Origin: Gordonia malaquae NBRC 108250
GTDB lineage: Bacteria; Actinomycetota; Actinomycetes; Mycobacteriales; Mycobacteriaceae
Assembly (NCBI RefSeq): GCF_000344135.1
Contig: NZ_BAOP01000038.1
Span: forward strand, 1 to 43,684
Direction: 5' to 3'
Length of the DNA: 43,684 nucleotides
The position numbers were made by a program, and so were the translations under genes. Under the pieces are notes generated by a model, which was not told the origin of the DNA, did no database searches, and saw nothing but the letters and a program-made list of their open reading frames with translations. Shown piece after piece: positions 1-8,923 of the stretch; position 1 is the stretch's first letter, and each line of letters starts with the position of its first letter.

Positions 1-44
1 ATTCCCTCAAGTCTCGATCTGAGTACTGACTTTAGACGTAGCTG

Positions 45-2912
45 CTACGGGATGATGTTCACCATGCGGCCGGGAACGTAGATCACCTTGCGCGGTTCGC
101 CGTCGAGCAGCGCCGCGATCTTCTCGTCGGCCAGCGCGGCGGCGACGACGGTGGCCTCGTCGGCGTCGGCGGCGACCGTCACTCGACTCCGGACCTTGCC
201 CTTGACCTGGACCGGGATCTCGACGCTGTCGTCCACGAGGTACTGCTCGTCGACCTCGGGGAACGGTCCGTGCGCCAACGATCCCTCGTGGCCGAGGCGT
301 CCCCAGAGCTCTTCGGCGAGGTGCGGAGCGAGCGGAGCGAGCATCAGCACCACTGCCTCCACGGCCGCTCGCGGTGCGCCCTTCGGGTACGCCTTCGTCA
401 GGTGGTTGGTCAGCTCGATGAGCTTGGCGACTGCCGTGTTGGTCCGCAGGTTCGCGAAGTCGTCACGAACACCATCGGCAGTCCGGTTGACGGCCTTCAG
501 GGTGTCCACGTCGGCCTCGTCGTCGATGACGCGGACCTCGCCGGACTCCTCGTCGACGACCAGACGCCACACACGCTGCAGGAAGCGCTGCGCGCCGACG
601 ACATCCTTCGTCGCCCACGGACGCGACTGGTCGAGCGGACCCATCGACATCTCGTAGACGCGGAGGGTGTCGGCGCCGTAGTCGCGGCAGATGTCGTCGG
701 GAGCCACGGAGTTCTTGAGCGACTTGCCCATCTTCCCGTACTCCTGATTGACCTCTTCATCCTGGTAGAAGAACTTCCCGTCCTTCTCCACGACCTCTTC
801 GGCAGGCACGTAGACGCCACGCGAATCGGTGTACGCGAACGCCTGGATCATGCCCTGGTTGAAGAGGCGACGGTACGGTTCCACGCTGGTCACGTACCCG
901 AGGTCGAACAGCACCTTGTGCCAGAAGCGCGAGTACAGCAGGTGCAGGACCGCGTGCTCCATGCCGCCGATGTACAGGTCCAGACCGCCGGGGTCGTTCG
1001 GCCCGTGCAGGGCCGGACGCGGACCCATCCAGTACGCCTCGTTCTCCTTGGCGCACAGAGTCTCGTCGTTGGTCGGGTCGATGTAGCGCAGCTGGTACCA
1101 GGAGCTGCCCGCCCACTGCGGCATCACGTTGGTGTCGCGCGTGTACGTCTGTACGCCGTCGCCGAGGTCCAGCTCGACGCTCACCCAGTCGGTGGCCTTC
1201 GCCAGCGGGGGAGACGGCTCGCTGTCGGCGTCGTTCGGGTCGAACGCGACGGGCGCGTAGTCGGCCACCTCGGGCAGCTCGATCGGCAGCATCGACTCCG
1301 GCAACGCGTGCGGAGCGCCGTCGGCGTCGTACACGATGGGGAACGGCTCACCCCAGTAGCGCTGACGGGCGAAGAGCCAATCCCGCAGCTTGTACTGAAT
1401 GGTTCCGGTACCCGTGCCCTCTGCTTCCAGGCGTTCGATGATCGCGGCCTTCGCATCGGCCACGTTCAGTCCGTCGAGGAAACCGGAGTTCACCAACGGG
1501 CCGTCGCCCGTGTACGCCGCCTCCGCGATGCCGTCGTCCGAGCCGATCACTTCCAGCAGTGGGAGGCCGAACGCCGTCGCGAACTCGTAGTCGCGGGTGT
1601 CGTGCGCCGGCACCGCCATGATGGCGCCCGTGCCGTACCCGATCAGGACGTAGTCGGCGATGAAGACCGGCACCTGCGCACCGTTGACGGGGTTGGTGGC
1701 GTACGCACCGGTGAAGACGCCGGTCTTCTCCTTGTTCTCTTGGCGCTCGACGTCGCTCTTGGCCGCGATCGACGCGCGGTACGCGGCGACGGCATCAGCG
1801 GGAGTGGCCGCGCCGGCAGTCCAGCGAGCATCCACACCGTCGGGCCATACGTCGGCGACCAGCGCGTCGACCAGCTCGTGCTCGGGCGCCAAGACCATGT
1901 AACTGGCGCCGAACAGCGTGTCGGGACGCGTGGTGAACACCTCGATCGGCGAACCGACGGCGGTCGCGAACTTCACCTGCGCGCCGCGCGACCGGCCGAT
2001 CCAGTTGCGCTGCATCGTCTTGACCTTCTCCGGCCAGTCGAGCAGGTCGAGGTCGTCGATCAGGCGGTCCGAGTACGCCGTGATCCGCATCATCCACTGG
2101 CGGAGGTTCTTGCGGAAGACGGGGAAGTTGCCGCGCTCGGACTTGCCGTCGGCGGTCACCTCCTCGTTCGCGAGCACAGTGCCGAGCCCGGGGCACCAGT
2201 TGACGAGCGAGTTGCTCACATACACGAGGCGATACGAGTCGATGACGTCGTTCCGTTCGGCGACCGACAACGCAGACCATGCGCGTCCGTCATCCAGCGT
2301 CCGTGCGCCCGAAGCGAACTCGTCGACGAGCTCAGAGATCCGGCGGGCCTTGCCCTGCGAGGCGTCGAACCAGGCGTTGTAGATCTGCAGGAAGATCCAC
2401 TGAGTCCAGCGGTAGAACTCGACATCGGTGGTGGCGACTCGACGTCGCTCGTCATGCCCGAGGCCGAGACGCCGGATCTGTCCGAGGTAGCGCTCGATGT
2501 TCGCCTCGGTGGTGGTGCGCGGGTGTGTGCCGGTCTGCACCGCGTACTGCTCGGCCGGCAGACCGAACGAGTCGAAACCCATCGTGTGCAGGACGTTCTT
2601 CCCGGTCATCCGCTGGAACCGGGCGAAGACGTCCGTGCCGATGAAGCCGAGTGGATGGCCGACGTGAAGTCCCGCACCCGACGGATACGGGAACATGTCC
2701 TGCACGAACAGCTTGTCGTCGGCGTCGGCGCCGGAGCCGTCGAACGCGCTGAAGTCGCCCGCGAGCGGCCCGACCGGGTTCGGTGCGTGGAAGGTGCCGT
2801 CGGTCGCCCAACGCTCCTGCCAGCGCGACTCGATCTCACCGGCCGTTGCGGCGGTGTACCGATGCCCGGGAACAGACTCGGCGGGACGATGCGAAGAATC
2901 AGCGGAGGTCAC
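45..2912 (-). CDS. leuS: Leucine--tRNA ligase
   Basis: Charges tRNA-Leu with leucine in the cytoplasm. The 955-residue product has the full length of a bacterial class I LeuRS. The HIGH-type signature is seen as HVGH at residues 83-86 within [13 protein letters not shown]. The KMSKS-type loop is KMGKS near residue 727. Between them lies a large insertion matching the CP1 editing domain, with a [10 protein letters not shown] motif. The chosen start is GTG at 2912, followed by ACC TCC GCT. A TACCCT hexamer lies six bases upstream, so the mRNA may be leaderless, although GGTGGG just before the GTG could also act as a weak ribosome binding site. The gene is divergent from the SdpI-like gene. In M. 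tuberculosis (from memory) leuS sits on the other side of dnaA near the same MFS and YqgE genes, so this block appears to have moved across the origin. Confidence 0.98.
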   Translation of the reverse strand: MTSADSSHRPAESVPGHRYTAATAGEIESRWQERWATDGTFHAPNPVGPLAGDFSAFDGSGADADDKLFVQDMFPYPSGAGLHVGHPLGFIGTDVFARFQRMTGKNVLHTMGFDSFGLPAEQYAVQTGTHPRTTTEANIERYLGQIRRLGLGHDERRRVATTDVEFYRWTQWIFLQIYNAWFDASQGKARRISELVDEFASGARTLDDGRAWSALSVAERNDVIDSYRLVYVSNSLVNWCPGLGTVLANEEVTADGKSERGNFPVFRKNLRQWMMRITAYSDRLIDDLDLLDWPEKVKTMQRNWIGRSRGAQVKFATAVGSPIEVFTTRPDTLFGASYMVLAPEHELVDALVADVWPDGVDARWTAGAATPADAVAAYRASIAAKSDVERQENKEKTGVFTGAYATNPVNGAQVPVFIADYVLIGYGTGAIMAVPAHDTRDYEFATAFGLPLLEVIGSDDGIAEAAYTGDGPLVNSGFLDGLNVADAKAAIIERLEAEGTGTGTIQYKLRDWLFARQRYWGEPFPIVYDADGAPHALPESMLPIELPEVADYAPVAFDPNDADSEPSPPLAKATDWVSVELDLGDGVQTYTRDTNVMPQWAGSSWYQLRYIDPTNDETLCAKENEAYWMGPRPALHGPNDPGGLDLYIGGMEHAVLHLLYSRFWHKVLFDLGYVTSVEPYRRLFNQGMIQAFAYTDSRGVYVPAEEVVEKDGKFFYQDEEVNQEYGKMGKSLKNSVAPDDICRDYGADTLRVYEMSMGPLDQSRPWATKDVVGAQRFLQRVWRLVVDEESGEVRVIDDEADVDTLKAVNRTADGVRDDFANLRTNTAVAKLIELTNHLTKAYPKGAPRAAVEAVVLMLAPLAPHLAEELWGRLGHEGSLAHGPFPEVDEQYLVDDSVEIPVQVKGKVRSRVTVAADADEATVVAAALADEKIAALLDGEPRKVIYVPGRMVNIIP

Positions 2913-3010
2913 CCCACCAGGGTAAATCGTCGCTGTTCGACGCCCAAAAGCACGGTTGCCGTCGTCACACGATTCGAAACGGGAACGAGGTCGGTCGTAC
3001 AGTTGGTTCT

Positions 3011-3586
3011 GTGCACATCTTGTCCGTCGTCACCGCCGTTCTCGCGCTCGTGCTCGCAGTGTTCTGGGCAGGCGTCGGCACGGCCGGCTTGCTCGGCGCG
3101 CTCAAGCGCAATCGGTGGATCGGAGTCCGATCCGATGAGACGATGCGCTCCGCCGAAGCATTCACCGCAGGCAACAAGGCGGCCTCGCCTGGTTTCCTCT
3201 TCACCGCACTGATTCTCGCGATCGGCGGTGTGCTCGGATTCTCCGGCGACCTCGGCTTCCTGTTCGCGATCGTCGCCATCGTCGCCGGTTTCGGAATCGC
3301 GGTCCTCGCCGCCGGATTCGGTGTCCGAGTGGCAGCAGCAGTCCCCGAGCCGGAGAACGAGGGCGGATGCAGCTCGGGCTGCTGCTCGGGTGAGACCACC
3401 GACTCGGCCGCCGACGACGGACACGGCGACGACCCGGCCTCCGACTGCGGGACCAGCTCGTGCGGCTCGTGTGCACTGCAGGGCATGTGCACCACCGACG
3501 ACGCCGTGGCAGATCGGCCCGCTCACTCCGCTCCCGGCGCCGCGGCAGATCGGCCCGCTCACTCCGCTCCCGGCGCCGTGCACTGA
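3011..3586 (+). CDS. SdpI-like membrane protein with Cys-rich C-terminal tail
   Basis: A 191-residue integral membrane protein. Three hydrophobic segments lie at about residues 3-27, 58-76 and 79-101. After the first segment comes [19 protein letters not shown], which resembles the loop of the SdpI immunity/signalling family. SdpI of Bacillus confers immunity to a toxic peptide; many actinobacterial homologues have no known role, so no function is claimed. The cytosolic or external tail is unusual: [10 protein letters not shown], then [10 protein letters not shown] and GMC give eight cysteines, possibly a metal-binding or redox tail. It ends in two copies of a 12-residue repeat ([11 protein letters not shown] type) encoded by a 36-bp DNA duplication. 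The GTG start is seven bases after a TACAGT hexamer, suggesting a leaderless transcript. The SBF-like gene follows after 5 bp, probably cotranscribed. Confidence 0.75.
   Translation: MHILSVVTAVLALVLAVFWAGVGTAGLLGALKRNRWIGVRSDETMRSAEAFTAGNKAASPGFLFTALILAIGGVLGFSGDLGFLFAIVAIVAGFGIAVLAAGFGVRVAAAVPEPENEGGCSSGCCSGETTDSAADDGHGDDPASDCGTSSCGSCALQGMCTTDDAVADRPAHSAPGAAADRPAHSAPGAVH
3507..3578 (+). repeat. 36-bp tandem duplication in the 3' end of the SdpI-like gene
   Basis: Two adjacent copies (3507-3542 and 3543-3578) of a unit containing GGCAGATCGGCCCGCTCACT and then CCGCTCCCGGCGCCG. They differ only at the first bases. The unit is 12 codons, so the frame is kept and [12 protein letters not shown] / [12 protein letters not shown] results. 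The inner CGCTCACTCCGCTCCCGG is the kind of short imperfect palindrome that recurs as dispersed repeats in Gordonia-like genomes (inference). Confidence 0.9.
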
Positions 3587-3591
3587 TCAGT

Positions 3592-4584
3592 ATGCGCAAG
3601 CTACTCGAGAAGTCGCCGATCGACGGTTTCATCCTCTCGATCTTCGCCGCGGTCGTCGTCGCCGCAGTCCTCCCGGCAAGCGGAGTGTTCGCCGAGGTGA
3701 TGGACTGGGTCGTCACCTGCCTGATCGCACTCCTGTTCTTCCTGTACGGCACCCGGCTGTCACCCCGCGAGGCGCTCGACGGTCTCACTCACTGGCGTCT
3801 GCACACCACGATCCTGGCCTTCACATTTGTGCTGTTCCCGATCGTCGGACTGCTGCTGAAGCCCGTCCTGACCCCGATGATCGGCTCCGACCTGGCCGCC
3901 GGTTTCCTCTACCTCACGCTTGTTCCGTCGACCGTGCAGTCGTCGATCGCGTTCACCTCGATCGCCCGCGGCAACGTGGCCGGCGCCATCGTCAGCGCAT
4001 CGGCGTCCAACCTGATCGGCGTCGTCTTGACCCCGGCGCTGGTCGTGCTGACGATGAGCTCCACCGCCGGTGTTCACATCAGCGGGGACTCGATCCTGAA
4101 GATCTGTCTGCAGATCCTCGTCCCATTCATCGTCGGGCAGCTCGCGCGACCGCTGGTGAGCCCGTTCTTGAAGAAGTACGCCGAGCCTACGAAGTACGTC
4201 GACCGCGGCTCGATCGTCTTGGTGGTCTACGTCGCGTTCAGCGAGGGCGTGCAATCGGGCCTGTGGAGCAGTGTCACCGCGTTCGAAGTGATCATGGTTG
4301 CGGTGGTGTCACTGGTCCTGGTCTGCGTGATGCTCGCTTTGACGTGGTTCGTCCCGCGCCGGATGGGCTTCGACCGGGCCGACTCGATTGCGATCCAGTT
4401 CTGCGGGACCAAGAAGAGCCTCGCGACCGGCCTCCCCCTGGCGAGTGTCATGTTCAGTGGATCGATCGTCGGTTTCATGGTGCTGCCGTTGATGATCTTC
4501 CACCAGATCCAGTTGGTCCTCTGCGCCTGGCTGTCGGCCCGCTACGGCCGTGACGCTCCCGCGCAGGAGACTCAGGTCGCCTGA
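3592..4584 (+). CDS. Bile acid:sodium symporter family (SBF-like, YfeH type) transporter
   Basis: A 330-residue membrane protein with about nine to ten hydrophobic helices spread over its length. Segments such as FFLYGTRLSPREALDGL and the late QFCGTKKSLATGLPLA are typical of the SBF_like (YfeH) subgroup of the bile acid:sodium symporter / arsenite permease superfamily. The substrate is unknown; an organic anion with sodium is the family expectation. The start is ATG 3592, 5 bp after the SdpI-like stop; the upstream in-frame extension is low-complexity Arg/Ser and belongs to the 36-bp repeat, so it is rejected. Its stop codon lies inside the 3' end of the convergent DedA gene (13-bp overlap). 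Confidence 0.85.
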   Translation: MRKLLEKSPIDGFILSIFAAVVVAAVLPASGVFAEVMDWVVTCLIALLFFLYGTRLSPREALDGLTHWRLHTTILAFTFVLFPIVGLLLKPVLTPMIGSDLAAGFLYLTLVPSTVQSSIAFTSIARGNVAGAIVSASASNLIGVVLTPALVVLTMSSTAGVHISGDSILKICLQILVPFIVGQLARPLVSPFLKKYAEPTKYVDRGSIVLVVYVAFSEGVQSGLWSSVTAFEVIMVAVVSLVLVCVMLALTWFVPRRMGFDRADSIAIQFCGTKKSLATGLPLASVMFSGSIVGFMVLPLMIFHQIQLVLCAWLSARYGRDAPAQETQVA

Positions 4585-5186
4585 GTCTGGCGGATCCGCC
4601 GGTAGATCAGGAACGCCAACGACAGCAGTCCGACGCCGATCGCGACCATCAGTGCAACGTCGGCGCCGAGCGTGGCTCCGACCGCCCACGAGATCAGCAG
4701 GACGGTCGCCGTCCAACTGACCGCTCCGATGGCACTGGCTATCGCGAACCGCCGGAACGGCATCCGACGGGCACCTGCGACCAGCGGGATCAGACTTCTG
4801 ACGAACCCGATCCAGCGTGCGGACGCGACTGCGACGATCGCGTCACCCGGACTCGGCGCCTGTTGTCGTGCCCGGATCATGCGCCGTGTCATCCGGCGAC
4901 CCAACCGCGTGGCGCTCAATCGAGGACCGAATCCTCGTCCCACCCAGTAGCCAGTCCAGTCGCCTGCGATCGCGGCCATCGCGCTCAGCACGATGAGGAC
5001 GCCGATGTGCGCGGATCCGATCGAGGCGACGACCCCCGCCGCGATCAGCACACCTTCGCTCGGCACCACAACACCCACGACGACGACCGACGTCTCGATG
5101 TAGACGACTCCCGCGGTGATCACGTACACCGCCCACGCGGGTGCCGCGTCGATCCATGACGTCAACTGATCGGTCAGGAAGTGCAT
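4572..5186 (-). CDS. DedA family membrane protein
   Basis: A 204-residue SNARE-associated/DedA (VTT domain) protein. It has an N-terminal amphipathic and hydrophobic region, then VYIETSVVVVGVVVPSEGVL, where the acidic residue and the PSE motif are characteristic. Next come GDWTGYWVGRGFGP and an arginine-rich loop, RWIGFVRSLIPLVAGARRMP, which matches the conserved F.R..P..AG motif. DedA proteins are implicated in polyprenyl-phosphate or phospholipid translocation across the membrane; the exact substrate here is not known. The ATG at 5186 is chosen because the upstream frame is a shadow of yqgE. The yqgE stop codon lies 22 bp upstream, so the two genes probably form one transcript. Its 3' end overlaps the convergent SBF-like gene. 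Confidence 0.9.
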   Translation of the reverse strand: MHFLTDQLTSWIDAAPAWAVYVITAGVVYIETSVVVVGVVVPSEGVLIAAGVVASIGSAHIGVLIVLSAMAAIAGDWTGYWVGRGFGPRLSATRLGRRMTRRMIRARQQAPSPGDAIVAVASARWIGFVRSLIPLVAGARRMPFRRFAIASAIGAVSWTATVLLISWAVGATLGADVALMVAIGVGLLSLAFLIYRRIRQTQAT

Positions 5187-5208
5187 TCTGGTGTCAACCG
5201 CGAGGCGG

Positions 5209-5802
5209 TCAGTTGTCTTCCGGGCGCAGGGGATACGTGGACAGCAGCGGCAGCGGCCACGGCTGTCGCTGCAGCACTCGCTGCCAGATGTCGACCGAGG
5301 GCTCCGACAACAGATCGGTCGGGAGTCCCGGAGCCACGATCCAGCTGCTCTCGGCGAGCTCATCGTCCAACTGCCCGGCCTCCCACCCCGCATATCCGGC
5401 GAAGATCCGGACACCGGTGAGCACGGTCGCCATCTCCTCCGGGTCTGCGTCGAGGTCGACCATCGCGACCGGCCCGAGCACCTGGTGGAGTTTGGGCTGC
5501 TTGGCGACGTCGACGCCGGCTTTCGCCACACCGAGGCACAGCGCCGACGACGTTCCCACCGGTCCGCCGACGAAGACAGCACGCGGACTGGCCGCCAGGT
5601 CGGCCCAGCGGGGGAGGATGTTGTGGACCGCGGCGTCGCTCATCCGGTTCAGGACGACGCCGAGCGTGCCCTGCTCGTCGTGCTCGATCACATAAACGAC
5701 GGTCCGCACGAACGTCTCACCCGACAACGCTGTGGACGCGATCAGAAGCGCCCCGGGAGCCACCTCGGGTCGATCGTGAATGAACTCACCGCCGGACACC
5801 AT
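5209..5802 (-). CDS. YqgE/AlgH family protein (DUF179)
   Basis: A 197-residue cytosolic protein. The conserved DUF179 blocks are clear: PGALLIAS near residue 18, FVRTVVYVIEHDEQGTLGVVLNR, VFVGGPVGTSSALCLG, and FAGYAGWEAGQLDDELAESSW. The molecular role of the family is not established. In M. tuberculosis the homologue is Rv0038, beside an oppositely oriented MFS gene as here. The start ATG at 5802 fits the family N-terminus; upstream codons extend only as divergent-promoter sequence. Downstream is the dedA gene on the same strand. Confidence 0.92.
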   Translation of the reverse strand: MVSGGEFIHDRPEVAPGALLIASTALSGETFVRTVVYVIEHDEQGTLGVVLNRMSDAAVHNILPRWADLAASPRAVFVGGPVGTSSALCLGVAKAGVDVAKQPKLHQVLGPVAMVDLDADPEEMATVLTGVRIFAGYAGWEAGQLDDELAESSWIVAPGLPTDLLSEPSVDIWQRVLQRQPWPLPLLSTYPLRPEDN

Positions 5803-5937
5803 CCCATCATGACACCAGATGGCCCGGTGTGGACGTGACGCGGCCACGACGTTGCCCGAATCGAGTCGTTCACGACAGGCCTGCGAATCATTCATGTGAC
5901 GTGCGCCGACCGTGCGATCCGCGTTGTCTTCCGTCGG

Positions 5938-5943
5938 TAGGAT
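5938..5943 (+). promoter_or_regulatory. Putative -10 element (TAGGAT) of a leaderless MFS transcript
   Basis: TAGGAT fits the actinobacterial TANNNT -10 consensus. Six bases separate it from the GTG start at 5950, so transcription would begin at or next to the start codon. No good -35 was seen. Confidence 0.45.
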
Positions 5944-5949
5944 CAAGAG

Positions 5950-7248
5950 GTGAGCTTCTGGTCGCAGGTCAAGTCCCCGGGCCTGCTTCGCCTGCTCGGA
6001 GTCAGGGTGTTGAGCCAGCTCAGCGACGGCGCGTTTCAGGCGGCGCTCGCGTTCTCGATCTTGTTCAACCCGGATCGGCACACCGACCCGATCGCGATCG
6101 CCGCCGGATTCGCCGTTCTTCTTCTTCCGTACTCGGTTCTCGGTCCGTTCGCGGGTGCACTCCTCGACCATTGGGACAGGCGCCGCGTCTTGGTCTGGGT
6201 GAACGTCTTGCGGGCCCTCGCGGTCGTTCTCGTGGCCATCACGATGAGCGCCAATGTCCCCGACACGGCTGTCCTCCTAGCGGCCCTGGTGGTGACCGGA
6301 TGCAGTCGCTTCGTCGCGTCGGGTCTGTCCGCCGGACTGCCCCATGTGGCGCCCGCGTCGGTGATCATCGAGATGAACGCGGTCTTCACCACTCTCGGCG
6401 CAGCGATGCTCGCCGCGGGCGCAGCCGTGTCGACGGTGCTGAGGGCGGTTTTCGGCGCAGACAACGCCGGATCGGGCGCCACCCTTCTGTCCGGAGCGGT
6501 GTTCGCTCTCTGTTCCGGTCTGCTCGCCGCGACCTTCGCCCCCAAGCGTCTCGGACCCGACCGACCCGACGGCGCGGGGCACTCTGCGCTGTACTCGATG
6601 GGTCGTGGGCTCGCCCACGGCATCCGCGCCGTGGCCGACCATCCCAGCGTCGCCGTGGTCCTCGGCGCCATCGGCGTCCACCGCATCATCTTCGGCATGA
6701 ACACGTTGATGTTCCTGCTGATCGTCCGCAACTTCGACCTCGGTTGGCCGCTGTTCACCAACGTCCGTGCGATGGCCGCGATAGGCGCCGCGGTCGCACT
6801 CGGCGCGCTGATCGCCGCCGTCTCGACGCCGTGGTCGGTCCACCACTTCGGACGACGCCGCACCATCGCGTGGGCACTCGTCGTCGGAGCGCTGGCCGAA
6901 GCGCTCATCGGACCGCTGCAGGCGGCGACCGTTCTGCTCAGCGCCGGTCTCCTCGGACTGGCAGGCCAGACGGTCAAGCTGTGCGGCGACGTCGCCATGC
7001 AGTGCGACGTGCCCGACTCGTACCGCGGTCAGGTGTTCGCCGTTCAGGACGCACTCTTCAACTCGGCCTTCGTGGCAGCCGCCTTCGTCGCCGCACTGGT
7101 GATCCCGGCCAACGGTTTCTCGGTCGGGCTGATCGCGGTGGGAACGCTTCTGTACGTTCTCGGCGCCGCATTCGTCTTGCGGTCGAACCCGGCGGCCGTC
7201 GAGGGCCCCGACCCGGCCGCCGTCGAACGAGAACAGCACCTCGTCTGA
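5950..7248 (+). CDS. MFS transporter
   Basis: A 432-residue major facilitator superfamily protein with about 11-12 hydrophobic helices. The first inter-helix region has RVLSQLSDGAFQAAL. The cytosolic loop between helices 2 and 3 is GALLDHWDRRRVLVW, the MFS motif A (G.L.D..DRR.). The second half has the equivalent HHFGRRRTIAW. The substrate cannot be told from sequence. It is divergent from yqgE, as Rv0037c and Rv0038 are in M. tuberculosis. GTG 5950 is used as the start: there is no Shine-Dalgarno sequence but a TAGGAT -10 sits directly upstream. It converges on the acidic repeat gene with a 13-bp gap. Confidence 0.9.
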   Translation: MSFWSQVKSPGLLRLLGVRVLSQLSDGAFQAALAFSILFNPDRHTDPIAIAAGFAVLLLPYSVLGPFAGALLDHWDRRRVLVWVNVLRALAVVLVAITMSANVPDTAVLLAALVVTGCSRFVASGLSAGLPHVAPASVIIEMNAVFTTLGAAMLAAGAAVSTVLRAVFGADNAGSGATLLSGAVFALCSGLLAATFAPKRLGPDRPDGAGHSALYSMGRGLAHGIRAVADHPSVAVVLGAIGVHRIIFGMNTLMFLLIVRNFDLGWPLFTNVRAMAAIGAAVALGALIAAVSTPWSVHHFGRRRTIAWALVVGALAEALIGPLQAATVLLSAGLLGLAGQTVKLCGDVAMQCDVPDSYRGQVFAVQDALFNSAFVAAAFVAALVIPANGFSVGLIAVGTLLYVLGAAFVLRSNPAAVEGPDPAAVEREQHLV

Positions 7249-7261
7249 CCTTCCGCCCTTC

Positions 7262-7654
7262 TCAGTCCATCGGTCGAGAGTCGTCGGCGTACCCGTCTCC
7301 GTCCGAGTCGATCAGGACGGTGTCGTCGGAGCCGTCCCCGTCAGTGTCCAGAGCAGATTCTCGCGGCCTCTCGAGCGGTGGTGCGGGCTCGACGGGACGT
7401 TCCCAGAGTCCCCTTCCACCGTCGGTGAACACCGATTCGGGGCGACCGTCATCGTCGAGATCGAGCGCCGAGCGGTCGGCGACACCGTCGCCGTCGGAAT
7501 CCCACATGGCGTCGTCGGTGAAACCGTCACCGTCGAAATCGAGGCTCACGGCGTCGAGCAGACCGTCACCGGACAGGTCCAGATCGGCAGGCGAACGCCA
7601 CGTCGAGAGCTCGCCGTCGCCGGTTCCGAATCCGTACTCGATGACGGGGTCCAT
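7262..7654 (-). CDS. Acidic Asp/Gly-repeat protein, calcium-binding-like
   Basis: A 130-residue protein without signal peptide or membrane helix. From residue 24 it carries irregular repeats of the D-x-D-G-D-G-x-x-D type: DLDLSGDGLLD, DFDGDGFTDD, DSDGDGVAD, DLDDDGRPE, DTDGDGSDD and DSDGDGYADD. This resembles the calcium loops of EF-hands, dockerins and thrombospondin type 3 repeats, so calcium binding is inferred. Short proteins of this kind, with the MDPVIEYGFGTGDGE-like N-terminus, are found in mycobacteria and relatives, sometimes misnamed pullulanase; I know no demonstrated role. ATG 7654 is taken because upstream sequence is shadow. The aminotransferase-like gene ends 62 bp upstream. Confidence 0.72.
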   Translation of the reverse strand: MDPVIEYGFGTGDGELSTWRSPADLDLSGDGLLDAVSLDFDGDGFTDDAMWDSDGDGVADRSALDLDDDGRPESVFTDGGRGLWERPVEPAPPLERPRESALDTDGDGSDDTVLIDSDGDGYADDSRPMD

Positions 7655-7716
7655 ACCAGTTAGACGCACAGACTCCGTCTGAGGTTCCGCCGCCCGCGGC
7701 GTGTCGCTGGTGTCGG

Positions 7717-8808
7717 TCAGTACCCCATGGTGCGGATTGCGTTGGCGAGATCGTCGAGCTGCTCGCGACGGACGTCGAGATGAGGGGAGACGCGTAGGAA
7801 CGACCGGTCGCCTGCGAGCGGTGCCCGCCACGGCTCCGCAGCGGTCACCAGAATCCCCGATTGCAGCAGCTTTGCTTTCGCCGCGTGCAGGTCGGACGGT
7901 CCCCATCCGGGCGGCGGCGCGAGCGTCACCAGCGCAGACGCCTCGTCGACAGGCTCGACCACCTCCCAGCTGCCGATGCCGTTGAGACGTTCTCGGGTGA
8001 TGCGGCCGATGGCCGCGAGCTCCGCGTACACGCGGTCCGGGCCGATCTCGACGACCTCGGCGACCGCTTGACCGAGTCCGAGCTGACCCGCGATGAACGA
8101 CTCGGAGAAGAACACGTCGATGTGCGCGAGCGCGTCGGGCCGGACCGCGACGAAGCCGACCCCGCGTGGGCCGGTCAGCCACTTGCGGGCGGTGCCATAC
8201 ACCGCGTCCGCGCCGGTCACCGTCGGCACGTGTCCGACGGACTGGGCCATGTCGACGACGACGGGCACACCGGCGTTGTGGGCGACCTCGACGATCTGTT
8301 CCACCGGCTGCACCACACCGCTCGCCGAGCCGATGTGGCAGACGTGGATGAAGTCGGGCTGCTCGAACTGCAGCATGTTCTCCAGCGCATCGACGTCGAT
8401 CCGCCCGTAGACGTCAGCATCGGGCAGCGCCCGGACCGCGAAGTTCCGTCGCTCGAACTCGGCGAGGTTCGGGCCGAACTCGTTCTTCCCGACCCAGACG
8501 ATCGGCGACATGGGCAACGCCCAGCCGTTGAGCAGAGCCCGCAGCGCCGCCCGAGCGCTGTCGCGGTAGGAGAGCTCTTCCGGGCTGTGCCCGATCAGCG
8601 AGGCGATCGCAGCGCGGCTCGCGTCGAGCGCCTCGGCCTGATCGTCGGCGGCGACGTATGCGCCGCGTTCTGCCTCGCGTTGAAGGTGTCGAGTGATCGA
8701 GTCGACGGTCGACCGTGATGATCGACCCGCCGACGCCGCGTCCAGATGAGCGAGCGACGGCTCGACTCGCGCTGCATGCCACTGTTCCCCGAGTTCACTG
8801 CAGTACAT
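7717..8808 (-). CDS. Class V aminotransferase / cysteine desulfurase-like PLP enzyme (EgtE-like)
   Basis: A 363-residue fold-type I PLP enzyme. The PLP-binding aspartate is in VPVVVDMAQSVGHVP (Asp186), and the Schiff-base lysine is Lys209 in GTARKWLTGPRGVGFV. The N-terminal HLDAASAGRSS is the typical substrate-loop segment of class V enzymes. Overall it resembles EgtE, the C-S lyase that releases ergothioneine in mycobacteria, and other unassigned desulfurase-like proteins. No egtABCD neighbours are present, so ergothioneine synthesis is only a possibility; a cysteine desulfurase or selenocysteine lyase role is the alternative. ATG 8808 is chosen because the 56 codons upstream are Arg/Ser-rich shadow. 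The gene is downstream of pcnA on the same strand with 115 bp between. Confidence 0.82.
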   Translation of the reverse strand: MYCSELGEQWHAARVEPSLAHLDAASAGRSSRSTVDSITRHLQREAERGAYVAADDQAEALDASRAAIASLIGHSPEELSYRDSARAALRALLNGWALPMSPIVWVGKNEFGPNLAEFERRNFAVRALPDADVYGRIDVDALENMLQFEQPDFIHVCHIGSASGVVQPVEQIVEVAHNAGVPVVVDMAQSVGHVPTVTGADAVYGTARKWLTGPRGVGFVAVRPDALAHIDVFFSESFIAGQLGLGQAVAEVVEIGPDRVYAELAAIGRITRERLNGIGSWEVVEPVDEASALVTLAPPPGWGPSDLHAAKAKLLQSGILVTAAEPWRAPLAGDRSFLRVSPHLDVRREQLDDLANAIRTMGY

Positions 8809-8923
8809 GGCCACGAATCTACCCTCGGCGCTGATCCGGCGAACACGACGACGATCACAGCCCGGGAAACTATCCGAAGCGAGGTCTCTGGCCGAGTCGG
8901 ACGGCTCAACGGCGCCCCGCCGA

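Noticed and set aside
2913..3010. T-box or other leader riboswitch for leuS
   Set aside because: Only 98 bp divergent spacer; no T-box sequence or extended pairing seen, and the gene seems leaderless or has a very short leader.
270..3212. Very long plus-strand open frame antisense to leuS (980 codons)
   Set aside because: It is the Arg/Val/Asp-rich shadow of leuS expected in high-GC DNA. No domains; leuS on the other strand is certain.
3507..3578. CRISPR-like repeats
   Set aside because: Two adjacent units with no spacer between, in frame within a gene. No cas genes anywhere in the window.
5829..7682. 617-codon plus-strand frame overlapping the MFS gene
   Set aside because: Arg/Ser/Pro-rich shadow in another frame; the MFS frame has clear helices and motifs.
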